NCBI GenBank assembly: GCA_017507385.1
Contig: JAFWAX010000045.1
Span: forward strand, 1 to 64,000
Direction: 5' to 3'
DNA: 64,000 nt
Origin: Bacteroidaceae bacterium
Lineage (GTDB): Bacteria; Bacteroidota; Bacteroidia; Bacteroidales; Bacteroidaceae
Positions 16,725 through 25,645 of the stretch are shown one piece after another; position 1 is the stretch's first letter, and every line of letters starts with the position of its first letter. The notes beneath the pieces are model-generated. The model was not told the origin of the DNA and made no database searches. It worked only from the letters and a program-made list of their open reading frames with translations. Made by a program: the position numbers and the translations under genes.

Positions 16725-19700
16725 ATGCAAAACAAAGGATTTGTAAAGTTTTTAGCAGTGGCGTTGACACTCATCTGCCTCTTCTATCTGTCTTTTTCAG
16801 CCGTAACCAAGTATGTTGAGGATAAGGCAGCAAAGATGGATCCGCAGGCAGCTGAGCTTTATCTGGACTCGTTGAACACGACTCCATTCTATCTCGGCAA
16901 CTACACGCTCAAGGACTGTCGCGAAACAGCTATCGGTTTGGGTCTTGACCTGAAAGGTGGTATGAACGTGATTCTTGAGGTGAGCGTTCCTGAGGTGATA
17001 AAGACGTTGGCAGACCACAAAACTGACGAAGCATTCCTCAAGTCTGTAAGCGAAGCAGCAAAGGGTGCGCAGGAAAGTCAGAGCGATTTCATCACACTTT
17101 TTATCGAGGCTTATAAAAAGAATGCTGAAGGAAAGCCCCTTGCGACTATCTTCGCTACTCAGCAGCTCAAAGGCCTGGTGAACACAAACAGCAGCGACGC
17201 TGATGTGGAGAAGGTTCTCCGTCAAAGCGTAGAGGAAGCCGTTAACAGTTCGTTCGACGTGCTTCGTACACGTATTGACCGTTTCGGTGTAGTTCAGCCT
17301 AACATTCAGAAGATTGAAGGTCAGACTGGCCGTATCATGGTGGAACTTCCTGGTATCAAGGAGCCAGAACGTGTTCGCAAGCTTCTTCAGGGTAGCGCAA
17401 ACCTCGAGTTTTGGGAGACTTACGATGCTCCAATCGTAGCACCATACCTCTCTCAGCTGAATGCAGCTCTTCGCAACAATGTTGCCGCAACTGTTGCTGA
17501 TTCTACTCAGGCAGAGGAAGTTGCAGAGGAAACAGCTGCAGATTCAAGCAGTACAGCGGCAAGCGTGCTTTCACAGGTGAAGAGCGCTGACGCAAACGTT
17601 ACAGCTAAAGCTACAGAAGAGGCTAAGAAAGAGAATCCTCTTTTCGCTATGCTCCAGCCATCAGGCGCCCAGACAGGCTGTATGGTAGGTTATGCTATGG
17701 CTCTGGATACGGCAGAAGTGAACGCTCTCATCAACTCAGATGAAGCAAAGCAGATCTTCCCAGCAGACCTCTCGCTCAAGTGGGGTGTAGCATCATTGGA
17801 CAAGGCTGGCAAGATTTATAGCCTCTATGCCATCCGCACTACTGGCAAGAATGGCCGTGCTCCACTTGAAGGCGATGTGGTGACTGAGGCAAAAGACGAC
17901 TTCGACCAGCATGGCAACCCTGTTGTTAGCATGAAGATGAACACTGAAGGTGCTCGCAAATGGGCTGCTCTTACAGAGGCTAACGTGAACCACAGTGTAG
18001 CTATCGTGCTCGACAACCTCGTGTATAGCGCACCAAACGTAATGGGCAAAATTGATGGTGGAAGCACCCAGATTTCTGGTAACTTCACTACCAACGAGAC
18101 CAAGGACCTTGCTAATGTGCTCCAGTCTGGTAAAATGTCTGCTCCTGCAAGCATCATTCAAGAAGACATCGTAGGTCCAACCCTCGGTGCACAGTCTATT
18201 CGGGCAGGTTTCATCTCTTGTATCGTCGCTTTCATCGTGCTGATGTTCTACATGGTAGCCATGTACGGTGTTCGTGAAGGTATGGTCGCAAATTGCGCAC
18301 TCATGTTGAACTTCTTCTTCTCATTCGGTATCCTCACATCATTAGGTGCAGCGTTGACCATGTCTGGTATTGCCGGTATGGTGCTCACTCTTGGTATGGC
18401 GGTCGATGCTAACGTGCTTATTTACGAACGAACAAAAGAAGAAATGCGTTCAGGAAAGCATATCAGCGCAGCTGTGTCAGCAGGTTACAGCAATGCGTTC
18501 TCTGCAATTTTCGACTCAAACGTGACTACAATCATCACAGGTGTTATCCTCTATAACTTCGGTACAGGTCCTATCAAGGGATTCGCAACAACGCTGATTA
18601 TCGGTATTGTCTGCTCATTCTTTACTGCTGTGTGGTTGACTCGTATCGCATACGAGCACTTCCTCAACAAGGGTAAGTGGCAGGATTTGAAGTTCACGAC
18701 ATCTATTTCTAAGAACATGCTGAAAGACACAAAGTACAAGTTCATGAGCATGTACAAGAAGTCTTTTGTTGTGTTTGCAGCAATTTTGGTTGTTGTGGTA
18801 GTAAGCTTTGCTCTTCGCGGATTGAGCCAGTCAATCGACTTTACTGGTGGTCGCAACTATAAGGTTGAGTTCCTCAATCCAGTTGAGCCAGAGGAAGTTG
18901 AGGCTGCTATCGTGAAGCAGTTTGAGGCAAACAATGCGAATGAAGAAGCAATCAACGTAACTGTTATCGCTATCGGAACAGAAGGTAACAATGTTCGTGT
19001 TTCTACAAACTTCAACATTAATGACAATAGCCCAGAGGCAGATGCTCGCATCGAATCACTTCTCTATCAGGCATTTGTTGAAGGTGGAATGGTTGAGTCA
19101 TCTGTTACAGAAGAAGCGTTCCTCGACCGTGACGATCGCGCAGGCGGTTCAATCGTTTCTTCACAGAAGGTAGGTCCTGCTATTGCAGAAGACATTACAC
19201 ATGGCGCAATTCTTTCAGTATTGTTCGCTATTGCTGCCATCTTTGTGTACATCCTGATTCGTTTCCGCAATGTGGCTTACTCTGTAGGCTCTATCGTTGC
19301 TCTTGCGTTCGATACAATGTTTGTTATCGGTATGTTCTCTCTTTGCTACGGCTGGATAGGCTTCTCTCTTGAAGTTGACCAGACATTTATCGGAGCAGTC
19401 TTGACCGTTATTGGTTACTCAATCAATGACAAGGTGGTTGTCTTCGACCGTATCCGTGAGACATTCGGCCTCTATCCAAAGCGTGACCGCCAGCGCATCT
19501 TCAATGATTCCATCAACAGTACATTGGCACGTACCATCAACACGTCTGTTTCTACATTCATCGTGCTTTTGGTCATCTTTGTACTTGGTGGCGATAGCAT
19601 CCGTGCTTTTGCATTCGCAATGATGCTTGGTGTCATTTGTGGAACATGCTCATCAATCTTTATTGCAGCTCCAATCGCATACCTTGTGATGGGTGCTCGC

Positions 19701-19742
19701 ATCAAGGAGAATGACGATGAGCCTGCACCTGTTAAGGCGTAA
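16725..19742 (+). CDS. secDF: fused protein translocase subunit SecDF
   Basis: 1005 residues. The SecD half occupies about 1-660, with a first helix, the large periplasmic domain (GLGLDLKGGMNVILEV; DVLRTRIDRFGV) and five membrane helices including GMAVDANVLIYERTKEE. The SecF half starts at about 670 with SIDFTGGRNYKVEF and ends with the helix cluster containing VVVFDRIRE. SecDF uses proton flow to pull exported proteins through SecYEG. A Thr/Ser/Glu/Ala-rich insert near 260-305 in the periplasmic part looks flexible. Codon use is strongly biased (GCT, GTT, CGT), suggesting high expression. Confidence 0.97.
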   Translation: MQNKGFVKFLAVALTLICLFYLSFSAVTKYVEDKAAKMDPQAAELYLDSLNTTPFYLGNYTLKDCRETAIGLGLDLKGGMNVILEVSVPEVIKTLADHKTDEAFLKSVSEAAKGAQESQSDFITLFIEAYKKNAEGKPLATIFATQQLKGLVNTNSSDADVEKVLRQSVEEAVNSSFDVLRTRIDRFGVVQPNIQKIEGQTGRIMVELPGIKEPERVRKLLQGSANLEFWETYDAPIVAPYLSQLNAALRNNVAATVADSTQAEEVAEETAADSSSTAASVLSQVKSADANVTAKATEEAKKENPLFAMLQPSGAQTGCMVGYAMALDTAEVNALINSDEAKQIFPADLSLKWGVASLDKAGKIYSLYAIRTTGKNGRAPLEGDVVTEAKDDFDQHGNPVVSMKMNTEGARKWAALTEANVNHSVAIVLDNLVYSAPNVMGKIDGGSTQISGNFTTNETKDLANVLQSGKMSAPASIIQEDIVGPTLGAQSIRAGFISCIVAFIVLMFYMVAMYGVREGMVANCALMLNFFFSFGILTSLGAALTMSGIAGMVLTLGMAVDANVLIYERTKEEMRSGKHISAAVSAGYSNAFSAIFDSNVTTIITGVILYNFGTGPIKGFATTLIIGIVCSFFTAVWLTRIAYEHFLNKGKWQDLKFTTSISKNMLKDTKYKFMSMYKKSFVVFAAILVVVVVSFALRGLSQSIDFTGGRNYKVEFLNPVEPEEVEAAIVKQFEANNANEEAINVTVIAIGTEGNNVRVSTNFNINDNSPEADARIESLLYQAFVEGGMVESSVTEEAFLDRDDRAGGSIVSSQKVGPAIAEDITHGAILSVLFAIAAIFVYILIRFRNVAYSVGSIVALAFDTMFVIGMFSLCYGWIGFSLEVDQTFIGAVLTVIGYSINDKVVVFDRIRETFGLYPKRDRQRIFNDSINSTLARTINTSVSTFIVLLVIFVLGGDSIRAFAFAMMLGVICGTCSSIFIAAPIAYLVMGARIKENDDEPAPVKA

Positions 19743-19754
19743 GCAATCAATACA

Positions 19755-19785
19755 AGGCAGCAGCATTGCGCTGCTGCCTTTTTTG
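19755..19785 (+). terminator. rho-independent terminator after secDF
   Basis: AGGCAGCAGC pairs with GCTGCTGCCT across a five-base loop and is followed by a T run, 13 bases after the secDF stop. Confidence 0.9.
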
Positions 19786-19884
19786 TTTTTATTTTATTTT
19801 TACTATCTAATGTTTCAGTAACATGGCATTCGCATACGAAATGAGAAATGGGTGTGCTGAAACTTTTAAACAACACAGATAATT

Positions 19885-20784
19885 ATGGCAAAAATTCGTG
19901 TAGCCATCGTAGGATATGGCAATATAGGGAAATATGCACTTGAATCTATCGAGGCTTCTCAGGACATGGAGTGCGTCGGTGTCGTTCGTCGTAGCGGCGA
20001 TGTAAATAAGCCTGCTGAACTCGCCAACTATCCAGTGGTGAAAAATATTACTGACCTGAAGGATGTTCAGGTAGCCATTCTCGCAACCCCGACACGCATG
20101 GTGGAGGAATATGCTAAGCAATGTCTTGCTCTGGGTATCAATACGGTAGATTCTTTTGACATCCATACTCAGATTGTTGACCTTCGTCGTTCCCTTGACG
20201 CTGTTGCGAAAGAAAACAATGCTGTTTCCGTCATTTCAGCAGGTTGGGATCCCGGTTCAGATTCTATCGTCCGTTCTCTCATGGAGAGTCTGGCTCCCAA
20301 AGGAATCAGCTACACCAACTTCGGTCCAGGCCGCTCTATGGGTCACTCTGTAGCAGTACGTGCCATTGCAGGTGTGAAAGATGCACTTTCCATGACCATC
20401 CCTGTTGGAACAGGCATCCATCGCCGCATGGTCTATGTGGAGCTTGAAGACGGTGCTGATTTCAAGGCTATCGAGGCAGCCATCAAGGCCGACCCTTACT
20501 TCGTCAACGACGAGACCCACGTTCAGCAGGTTCCTTGCGTTGATGCGCTCAACGATACCGGGCATGGCGTGAATCTGGTGCGTAAAGGAGTTTCAGGAAA
20601 GACTCACAATCAGATGTTTACGTTTGATATGCGAATCAACAACCCTGCCCTTACAGCTCAGGTGCTCATCAATGTGGCACGCGCCTCTCTCAAGCAGAAG
20701 CCAGGTGCTTATACCATGATTGAGATTCCTGTCATCGACATGCTGTATGGCGATAGAGAAGAGCTTATTCGCCATCTGGTGTAA
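19885..20784 (+). CDS. ddh: meso-diaminopimelate D-dehydrogenase
   Basis: 299 residues. The enzyme reductively aminates tetrahydrodipicolinate to meso-DAP in one NADPH-dependent step, feeding lysine and peptidoglycan synthesis. The N-terminal Rossmann motif is [23 protein letters not shown] and [15 protein letters not shown] are characteristic of the family. dapB, which makes its substrate, is encoded at 53545-54300. The gene follows the secDF terminator and seems to have its own promoter. Inverted heptamers GTTTCAG/CTGAAAC bracket its leader (19811-19863). Confidence 0.95.
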   Translation: MAKIRVAIVGYGNIGKYALESIEASQDMECVGVVRRSGDVNKPAELANYPVVKNITDLKDVQVAILATPTRMVEEYAKQCLALGINTVDSFDIHTQIVDLRRSLDAVAKENNAVSVISAGWDPGSDSIVRSLMESLAPKGISYTNFGPGRSMGHSVAVRAIAGVKDALSMTIPVGTGIHRRMVYVELEDGADFKAIEAAIKADPYFVNDETHVQQVPCVDALNDTGHGVNLVRKGVSGKTHNQMFTFDMRINNPALTAQVLINVARASLKQKPGAYTMIEIPVIDMLYGDREELIRHLV

Positions 20785-20825
20785 GAAAAGACAGGAAAAT
20801 TCTGCCAACGTGAGGAAATAAGTAT

Positions 20826-20833
20826 TATCTTTG
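20826..20833 (+). promoter_or_regulatory. -7 box before the small lipoprotein gene
   Basis: TATCTTTG matches the -7 consensus only 17 bases before the ATG at 20850. The expected start of transcription near 20840 leaves almost no leader for that ATG, which slightly favours the in-frame ATG at 20859. Confidence 0.4.
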
Positions 20834-20849
20834 CATCCCAATCAAAGAA

Positions 20850-21449
20850 ATGCGAAAGATGAAAAAAACAACCGTTTTCTGGATTTTCTCCGTATTGCTG
20901 CTGTTTGCAGCCTGCGATGAAAAGAAACCTCAGGTTCAGCCTGTGCAGTTCGACATCCGTCCGCTGGATGAAATCCCAGGCATCTTCGAAGCCCATGGCG
21001 TTATCGGAACGGGTACCAGCATGAATGTGCTGGAATTTGTCAGCGACAATAACGACACCTTGTATGTCAAGGTAAACAATCAGGCTGTGATGGGCGGCGT
21101 GAAAGTGGGCGACGAGGTAATACTCATCTATAACGTTACTCCAGAGGAAAATGTTGCTTCGGTGGCAGTCAATCTCACCTCCTTGCAGCATGTGTGGGTG
21201 CAGCGCAGCTTGGACGGACAAGAGCAAAGCATCGAGTTAGACGAAGGCGGGCGTGCCGCAACTTATAATATGTCAGTGAATTATGACAAGTGGAAAGTTG
21301 AGAGCGGCTCTTTGTTGCTGTATTCTCCCAAGAAAGTGGGTGATGAAGGCCCTGTGCTGGCTGACACTTTCGACATCGTCTATCTGACATCCGACAGCTT
21401 GGTGCTGATGAATGGACGCTTCGTGTCCGAATTTGGGCGGTATAATTGA
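20850..21449 (+). CDS. lipocalin-like lipoprotein of unknown function
   Basis: 199 residues (196 if translation begins at the ATG at 20859). The signal segment TVFWIFSVLLLFAAC contains a lipobox ending in the cysteine before DEKK. The mature part is beta-rich. Its final third (WKVESGSLLLYS, then DTFDIVYLTSDSLVLMNG) has the alternating pattern of the lipocalin-like lipoproteins common in Bacteroidales. No catalytic motif is seen. A hairpin 90 bases downstream probably ends the transcript. Confidence 0.8.
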   Translation: MRKMKKTTVFWIFSVLLLFAACDEKKPQVQPVQFDIRPLDEIPGIFEAHGVIGTGTSMNVLEFVSDNNDTLYVKVNNQAVMGGVKVGDEVILIYNVTPEENVASVAVNLTSLQHVWVQRSLDGQEQSIELDEGGRAATYNMSVNYDKWKVESGSLLLYSPKKVGDEGPVLADTFDIVYLTSDSLVLMNGRFVSEFGRYN

Positions 21450-21540
21450 TTTTCTCATTATTTTTGCGAGACGTATTTTCCGCGTACATGCAGGAACAAA
21501 GGCAGGATTCATGTTGTCCGAATTTCTGTAACATACACAT

Positions 21541-21576
21541 ACGGCAAGCGAGTCCCCACGAGGACTCGCTTGCCGT
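21541..21576. terminator. strong hairpin between convergent genes
   Basis: A perfect 15-bp stem (21541-21555 with 21562-21576, six-base loop) lies between the lipoprotein gene and the DUF3127 gene. It lacks a T run but is placed as a bidirectional terminator. Confidence 0.65.
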
Positions 21577-21590
21577 ATCGTATGTATGTT

Positions 21591-21615
21591 AACGTGAATT
21601 CGTCGAACTCACGTT
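21591..21615. repeat. minimal TIR palindrome (solo end)
   Basis: AACGTGAATTCG is followed by TCGAACTCACGTT, so the last 19 bases equal the right terminal repeat of the element at 51134-51326, and a short left end abuts it. It looks like an element without an interior, or a solo end, lying just before the DUF3127 stop codon. Confidence 0.65.
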
Positions 21616-21626
21616 ATGTTGCTTTC

Positions 21627-22028
21627 TTAAAAAGGTAAATCGCTGGAATCGTCTGCTGGGCTGTCGAAGCTAACCTGTGCAGCTGCTGCCGGCTGTTCTG
21701 GTGGAAATGGCGCAACGGGCTGTGCTGTTGGCATGCCGGCAGGTGCAGCTTGTACGGCAGGAACAACGTTCCAGGCGCGTATGTCGTTGAACCAGCGTCC
21801 GTTGTACTCACGGGCGTTGATGTCGAAAGAGATGGTAAGCTCCTGTCCTTGCTGGATGTTGAAACGGGTGAGGTTATCTTCTCCAAAAACGTTAAAAACC
21901 ATTCTTTTAGGGTATTGTCCCACAGTCTCCTCGATGACAAACTCTTGTGTCTTCCAAGGGTTCCCAGTTCTGCTTGACACGCCTCCACGTGGTTCAAGCA
22001 CCTGAATAATTCTTCCTGTAAATTCCAT
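21627..22028 (-). CDS. DUF3127 family protein (OB-fold-like)
   Basis: 133 residues. The N-terminal 90 residues match the DUF3127 pattern: MEFTGRIIQVLEP, SGRTG-like TGNPWKTQEFVIEE, YPKRMVFNVFGEDN, and REYNGRWFNDIRAW. The C-terminal 40 residues are Ala/Pro/Gln-rich and end in SPADDSSDLPF, an acidic-aromatic tail like that of single-stranded-DNA-binding proteins. A role with ssDNA is therefore plausible but is an inference. Divergent from dnaN. Confidence 0.88.
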   Translation of the reverse strand: MEFTGRIIQVLEPRGGVSSRTGNPWKTQEFVIEETVGQYPKRMVFNVFGEDNLTRFNIQQGQELTISFDINAREYNGRWFNDIRAWNVVPAVQAAPAGMPTAQPVAPFPPEQPAAAAQVSFDSPADDSSDLPF

Positions 22029-22109
22029 ATTTTATTGATTATTTATTTTTCAATTTTATCGATTATTTATTTCTTAGCTTGAAATTCAGATACAAAATTA
22101 CGCTTTTTT

Positions 22110-22140
22110 TTTGTATTCTCAAAACTTATCCATAACTTTG
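22110..22140 (+). promoter_or_regulatory. dnaN promoter (-33/-7)
   Basis: TTTG (22110-22113), 19 bases, then TAACTTTG (22133-22140) fits the Bacteroidota consensus exactly, 25 bases before the dnaN ATG. Confidence 0.8.
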
Positions 22141-22164
22141 TGTTCAAATCAATGTAATTAGAAA

Positions 22165-23289
22165 ATGAGGTTCAATGTATCAAGTTCAAGTCTCAGCAAC
22201 CGCTTGCAGACAATAAGTAGAGTTCAGAGTTCGAAGAATGCCCTGCCTATACTGGATTGCATACTTTTCGAACTTGTAGGAGGAGAGTTGAAGATGACTG
22301 CCTCAGATAGCGAAACAGCCATGACCACCACAATCGAGGTGACAGAAGCTGAAGGTGAAGGCAAGTTCGCTATCGGAGCAAAGCAGCTCATCAGTTCAGT
22401 CAAGGAAATATCTGACCAGCCCATCACATTCAATGTGGATCAGAATACTTTTGCCATCGAGATTAACTACCAGAACGGAAAGTACAATCTCGTCGGACAG
22501 AATGGCTATGAGTATCCTCTTCCCAGTGCAATGAACGGCTTTGCTCGCAGCATTGCCATCGATGCAGCAGTCATGTTCAACGGCATTAACCGTTGCCTGT
22601 TCGCTGCTGCCGACGACGAGTTGCGTCCACAGATGAATGGCGTCTATTTCGACATGGCCACAGAAAACATCACCTTCGTGGCAAGCGATGGACACAAGCT
22701 TGTGCGCAATCGTGTCTTCTCGGCTCGTGCAGACGAGGCTTCAGCCTTCATCTTGCCCAAGAAACCCGCGCTTTTGCTGAAGACCGTCCTTCCCAAGGCT
22801 GAAGGCGATGCCGTCATCCGCTTTGACGACCGCAATGCAGAGATTCAGCTTACCGGCTATGTCATTAGTTGTCGTCTTATCGAAGGACGCTATCCTAACT
22901 ATAATTCAGTCATTCCGACAGATAATCCATTCCGCGTGACTGTTGACCGCTTGGCGTTCATCAGCGCATTGCGCCGCGTCATCGTCTTCGCCAGCCAGAG
23001 CAGTGCGCTCATCAAGCTCCATGTCGATCAGGGAACACTGACCGTTTCTGCCCAAGACCTGGACTTCTCTACTTCGGCCGAAGAGCACATCATGTGCGAA
23101 TATGAAGGCATGGCAATGAGCATCGGCTTCAACGGCCCCTTCCTGCTCGACGTGCTGAACAGCATCGCAAGCAACGACATCGTCCTTGAGCTTGCCGACC
23201 CGAGCCGCGCCGGAGTCATCACCCCCGCAGAACAGGAAGAGAATGAAGACCTTATTATGCTGTTGATGCCAATGATGCTGAAAGACTGA
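22165..23289 (+). CDS. dnaN: DNA polymerase III sliding clamp (beta subunit)
   Basis: 374 residues, the usual clamp length, with three repeated clamp folds. MRFNVSSSSLSNRLQTISRV opens the first; FVASDGHKLVRNR and IEGRYPNY are characteristic; the end LIMLLMPMMLKD corresponds to the clamp C-terminal strand. The ring-shaped dimer holds polymerase on DNA. It is first in an operon with the exonuclease (two-base gap) and coaBC, and is far from any dnaA in this window. Confidence 0.97.
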   Translation: MRFNVSSSSLSNRLQTISRVQSSKNALPILDCILFELVGGELKMTASDSETAMTTTIEVTEAEGEGKFAIGAKQLISSVKEISDQPITFNVDQNTFAIEINYQNGKYNLVGQNGYEYPLPSAMNGFARSIAIDAAVMFNGINRCLFAAADDELRPQMNGVYFDMATENITFVASDGHKLVRNRVFSARADEASAFILPKKPALLLKTVLPKAEGDAVIRFDDRNAEIQLTGYVISCRLIEGRYPNYNSVIPTDNPFRVTVDRLAFISALRRVIVFASQSSALIKLHVDQGTLTVSAQDLDFSTSAEEHIMCEYEGMAMSIGFNGPFLLDVLNSIASNDIVLELADPSRAGVITPAEQEENEDLIMLLMPMMLKD

Positions 23290-23291
23290 CA

Positions 23292-24068
23292 ATGAAACTG
23301 AACATACAGAATCCAATCATATTTTTCGACTTGGAGACTACAGGCATTGATGTAGCAAAGGACCGCATTGTGGAACTTTGCTACATCAAAATTTTTCCTA
23401 ATGGCAACGAAGAGTCGAAGACCATGCGCATCAATCCCGGCATTCCCATCCCCAAGCACGCAACAGAAGTGCATGGCATCAGCGATGAAGATGTACAGGA
23501 CTGTCCCGCCTTCAAGGACGTTGCCGCCGAGCTGTTTGAGGCGTTCAAGGGCTGCGACCTGGCAGGTTTCAACTCCAACAAGTTCGACGTGCCCCTCCTG
23601 TGCGAAGAGTTCCTTCGTCTGGGCATGGACTTAGACGTGATGCGCCGCAAGTGCATCGATGTCCAGAACATCTACCACAAGCTCGAACGCCGCACCCTCA
23701 TCGCTGCCTACAAGCATTATTGCGGCAAAGACCTCGAGAATGCCCATTCCGCCCTTGCCGATGCGCGTGCCACTCTCGAAGTTCTTGAAGCGCAATTGGA
23801 TATGTATCCGGAGGATTTGAAAAACGACGTCTCTTTTCTTGCCGAATACAGCCGCATGAACAACAACGTCGATTTTGCAGGGCGAATCGTCAAAAACGAA
23901 AGTGGAGTAGAGGTGTTCAACTTTGGCAAGCACAAGGGAAGACCCGTAGCCGATGTGCTTTTGCGCATCGACCCCAGCTATTATGCGTGGATGATGCAGG
24001 GCGATTTCCCGCAGAACACCAAGCAAATCCTCACACGAATCTATTTAGCCTCAAAATCAAAGAGATAG
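23292..24068 (+). CDS. DnaQ-like 3'-5' exonuclease with C-terminal DUF3820-type domain
   Basis: 258 residues. Exo I is FFDLETTGIDVAKDRIVEL, Exo II NSNKFDVPLL, Exo III HSALADARAT: a complete DEDDh active site. The last 60 residues (VFNFGKHKGRPVADVL, then YYAWMMQGDFP) form a small domain of the DUF3820 type. Its place two bases after dnaN suggests it is the proofreading exonuclease or a clamp-associated nuclease; this is an inference from context. The next gene, coaBC, starts six bases downstream. Confidence 0.92.
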   Translation: MKLNIQNPIIFFDLETTGIDVAKDRIVELCYIKIFPNGNEESKTMRINPGIPIPKHATEVHGISDEDVQDCPAFKDVAAELFEAFKGCDLAGFNSNKFDVPLLCEEFLRLGMDLDVMRRKCIDVQNIYHKLERRTLIAAYKHYCGKDLENAHSALADARATLEVLEAQLDMYPEDLKNDVSFLAEYSRMNNNVDFAGRIVKNESGVEVFNFGKHKGRPVADVLLRIDPSYYAWMMQGDFPQNTKQILTRIYLASKSKR

Positions 24069-24074
24069 AGACTT

Positions 24075-25268
24075 ATGCTACAAGGAAAGAAAATCGTTCT
24101 TGGCATCACGGGCAGCATCGCCGCCTACAAGTCATGCCTCATCATTCGGCAGCTCATCAAGAAAGGAGCTGAAGTGCAGGTGGTCATCACTCCGGCAGGC
24201 AAGGAGTTCATCACTCCCATCACCTTGTCAGCCCTTACCAGCAAGCCGGTTATCAGCGAGTTCTTCTCCCAGCGCGATGGCACATGGCATTCCCATGTTG
24301 ACCTTGGCCTGTGGGCAGATGCCATGCTCATAGCTCCGGCAACAGCTGCCACCATCGGAAAAATGGCGAATGGCATAGCAGACAACATGCTCATCACCAC
24401 CTATCTGTCCATGAAAGCCCCCGTTTTCGTGGCTCCAGCCATGGACTTGGACATGTATGCGCATCCATCCACTCAGCAGAACCTCAAGACATTGCAGTCT
24501 TACGGCAACCATATCATTGAGTCGGGAACAGGATTCCTTGCTTCTAAACTGGAAGGCAAGGGGCGCATGGAAGAGCCCGAAAACATTGTCGCATCGCTGG
24601 AGAGCTACTTTGCCGGCTCATGCAGCATGAAAGGCAAGAAAGTCCTGATCACCGCAGGACCAACCTACGAGAAAATAGACCCCGTCCGTTTCATCGGCAA
24701 CTACTCCTCTGGCAAGATGGGCTTCGCCTTGGCCGAAGAGTGCGCCCGACGCGGTGCACAGGTCGAGCTGGTGTGCGGACCTGTCTCCGCCTCCATGCAG
24801 GCGGCACATCCTGGCGTGCACCGCATTGATGTGGAAAGCGCGAAGGAGATGCACGAGGCATGCCTGTCGTTCTTCCCGTCGATGGATGCAGCCATTCTGT
24901 GCGCAGCAGTGGCAGACTTCGCTCCCGAAACCGTTGCCGAAAGGAAGATCAAGCGGACGGGCGACGATATGCTCATCCGCCTGAAACCCAATCCCGACAT
25001 TGCCGCATCGCTCGGACAAATCAAGGAGAAGCATCAGACATTGGTAGGCTTTGCCCTCGAAACACACGACGAGGAAGCTCATGCGCAAGACAAGATGAAA
25101 CGGAAGAACTTCGATTTCATCGTCTTGAACAGCCTCAATGACGAGGGTGCCGGATTCCGGACGGACACCAACAAAATCAGCATCATCTCCCAGGCAGGAA
25201 AAGAAGATTTTCCGCTGAAATCCAAGCAGGAAGTGGCGAAAGACATTGTGGATAGGCTGAATCTCTGA
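24075..25268 (+). CDS. coaBC: bifunctional phosphopantothenoylcysteine decarboxylase/phosphopantothenate-cysteine ligase
   Basis: 397 residues. The CoaC flavoprotein half (1-180) shows LGITGSIAAYKSC, the catalytic histidine region GTWHSHVDL, and PAMDLDMYAHPSTQ. The CoaB half starts at about 188 with VLITAGPTYEKIDPVRFIGN and YSSGKMGFALAEE. Together they add cysteine to phosphopantothenate and decarboxylate it for coenzyme A. In related genomes this gene usually leads straight to DUF4835 and recN; here 9.5 kb separates them. Confidence 0.97.
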   Translation: MLQGKKIVLGITGSIAAYKSCLIIRQLIKKGAEVQVVITPAGKEFITPITLSALTSKPVISEFFSQRDGTWHSHVDLGLWADAMLIAPATAATIGKMANGIADNMLITTYLSMKAPVFVAPAMDLDMYAHPSTQQNLKTLQSYGNHIIESGTGFLASKLEGKGRMEEPENIVASLESYFAGSCSMKGKKVLITAGPTYEKIDPVRFIGNYSSGKMGFALAEECARRGAQVELVCGPVSASMQAAHPGVHRIDVESAKEMHEACLSFFPSMDAAILCAAVADFAPETVAERKIKRTGDDMLIRLKPNPDIAASLGQIKEKHQTLVGFALETHDEEAHAQDKMKRKNFDFIVLNSLNDEGAGFRTDTNKISIISQAGKEDFPLKSKQEVAKDIVDRLNL

Positions 25269-25431
25269 CTTGACGCTGCCACGTCACGAACGACTTATCT
25301 CCTTCTTCTGTGCAATTTCACATATTTTGTATTATTCTATCCGTTTTCTGTACTATTTGGCTATATTTTGTTCGATTTTTTCCAAAAAACATGAAAGTAG
25401 ATATAAAAAACGAAAAAAAATGTTCACTTTT

Positions 25432-25463
25432 TTTGCACTTTCATTTTATTTCTTCTATATTTG
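25432..25463 (+). promoter_or_regulatory. promoter of the 1136-residue secreted protein
   Basis: TTTG (25432-25435), 20 bases, then TATATTTG (25456-25463) is an excellent match. It leaves a leader of about 175 bases, in which an ACTTCTGAAGT palindrome (near 25470) is the only structure noticed. The remainder of 25269-25645 shows nothing else. Confidence 0.75.
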
Positions 25464-25645
25464 CACACGACTTCTGAAGTCATGAGTAGAATGAATTTGT
25501 GCTGGAGAATTGTTTGTGGGTATCAAAAGTTTATTGATATGATACAGGCGAGAACGGTTAAATGGGGTGATATACATTATATATAATATATCTAATCAAT
25601 TCTAAATGTATTAATTTTTTATTAACAACTAAATCAACTGTTAAC

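Noticed and set aside
20810..20818. AACGTGAGG before the small lipoprotein gene as another element end
   Set aside because: Only the first eight bases match and the following bases diverge; no partner repeat is near.
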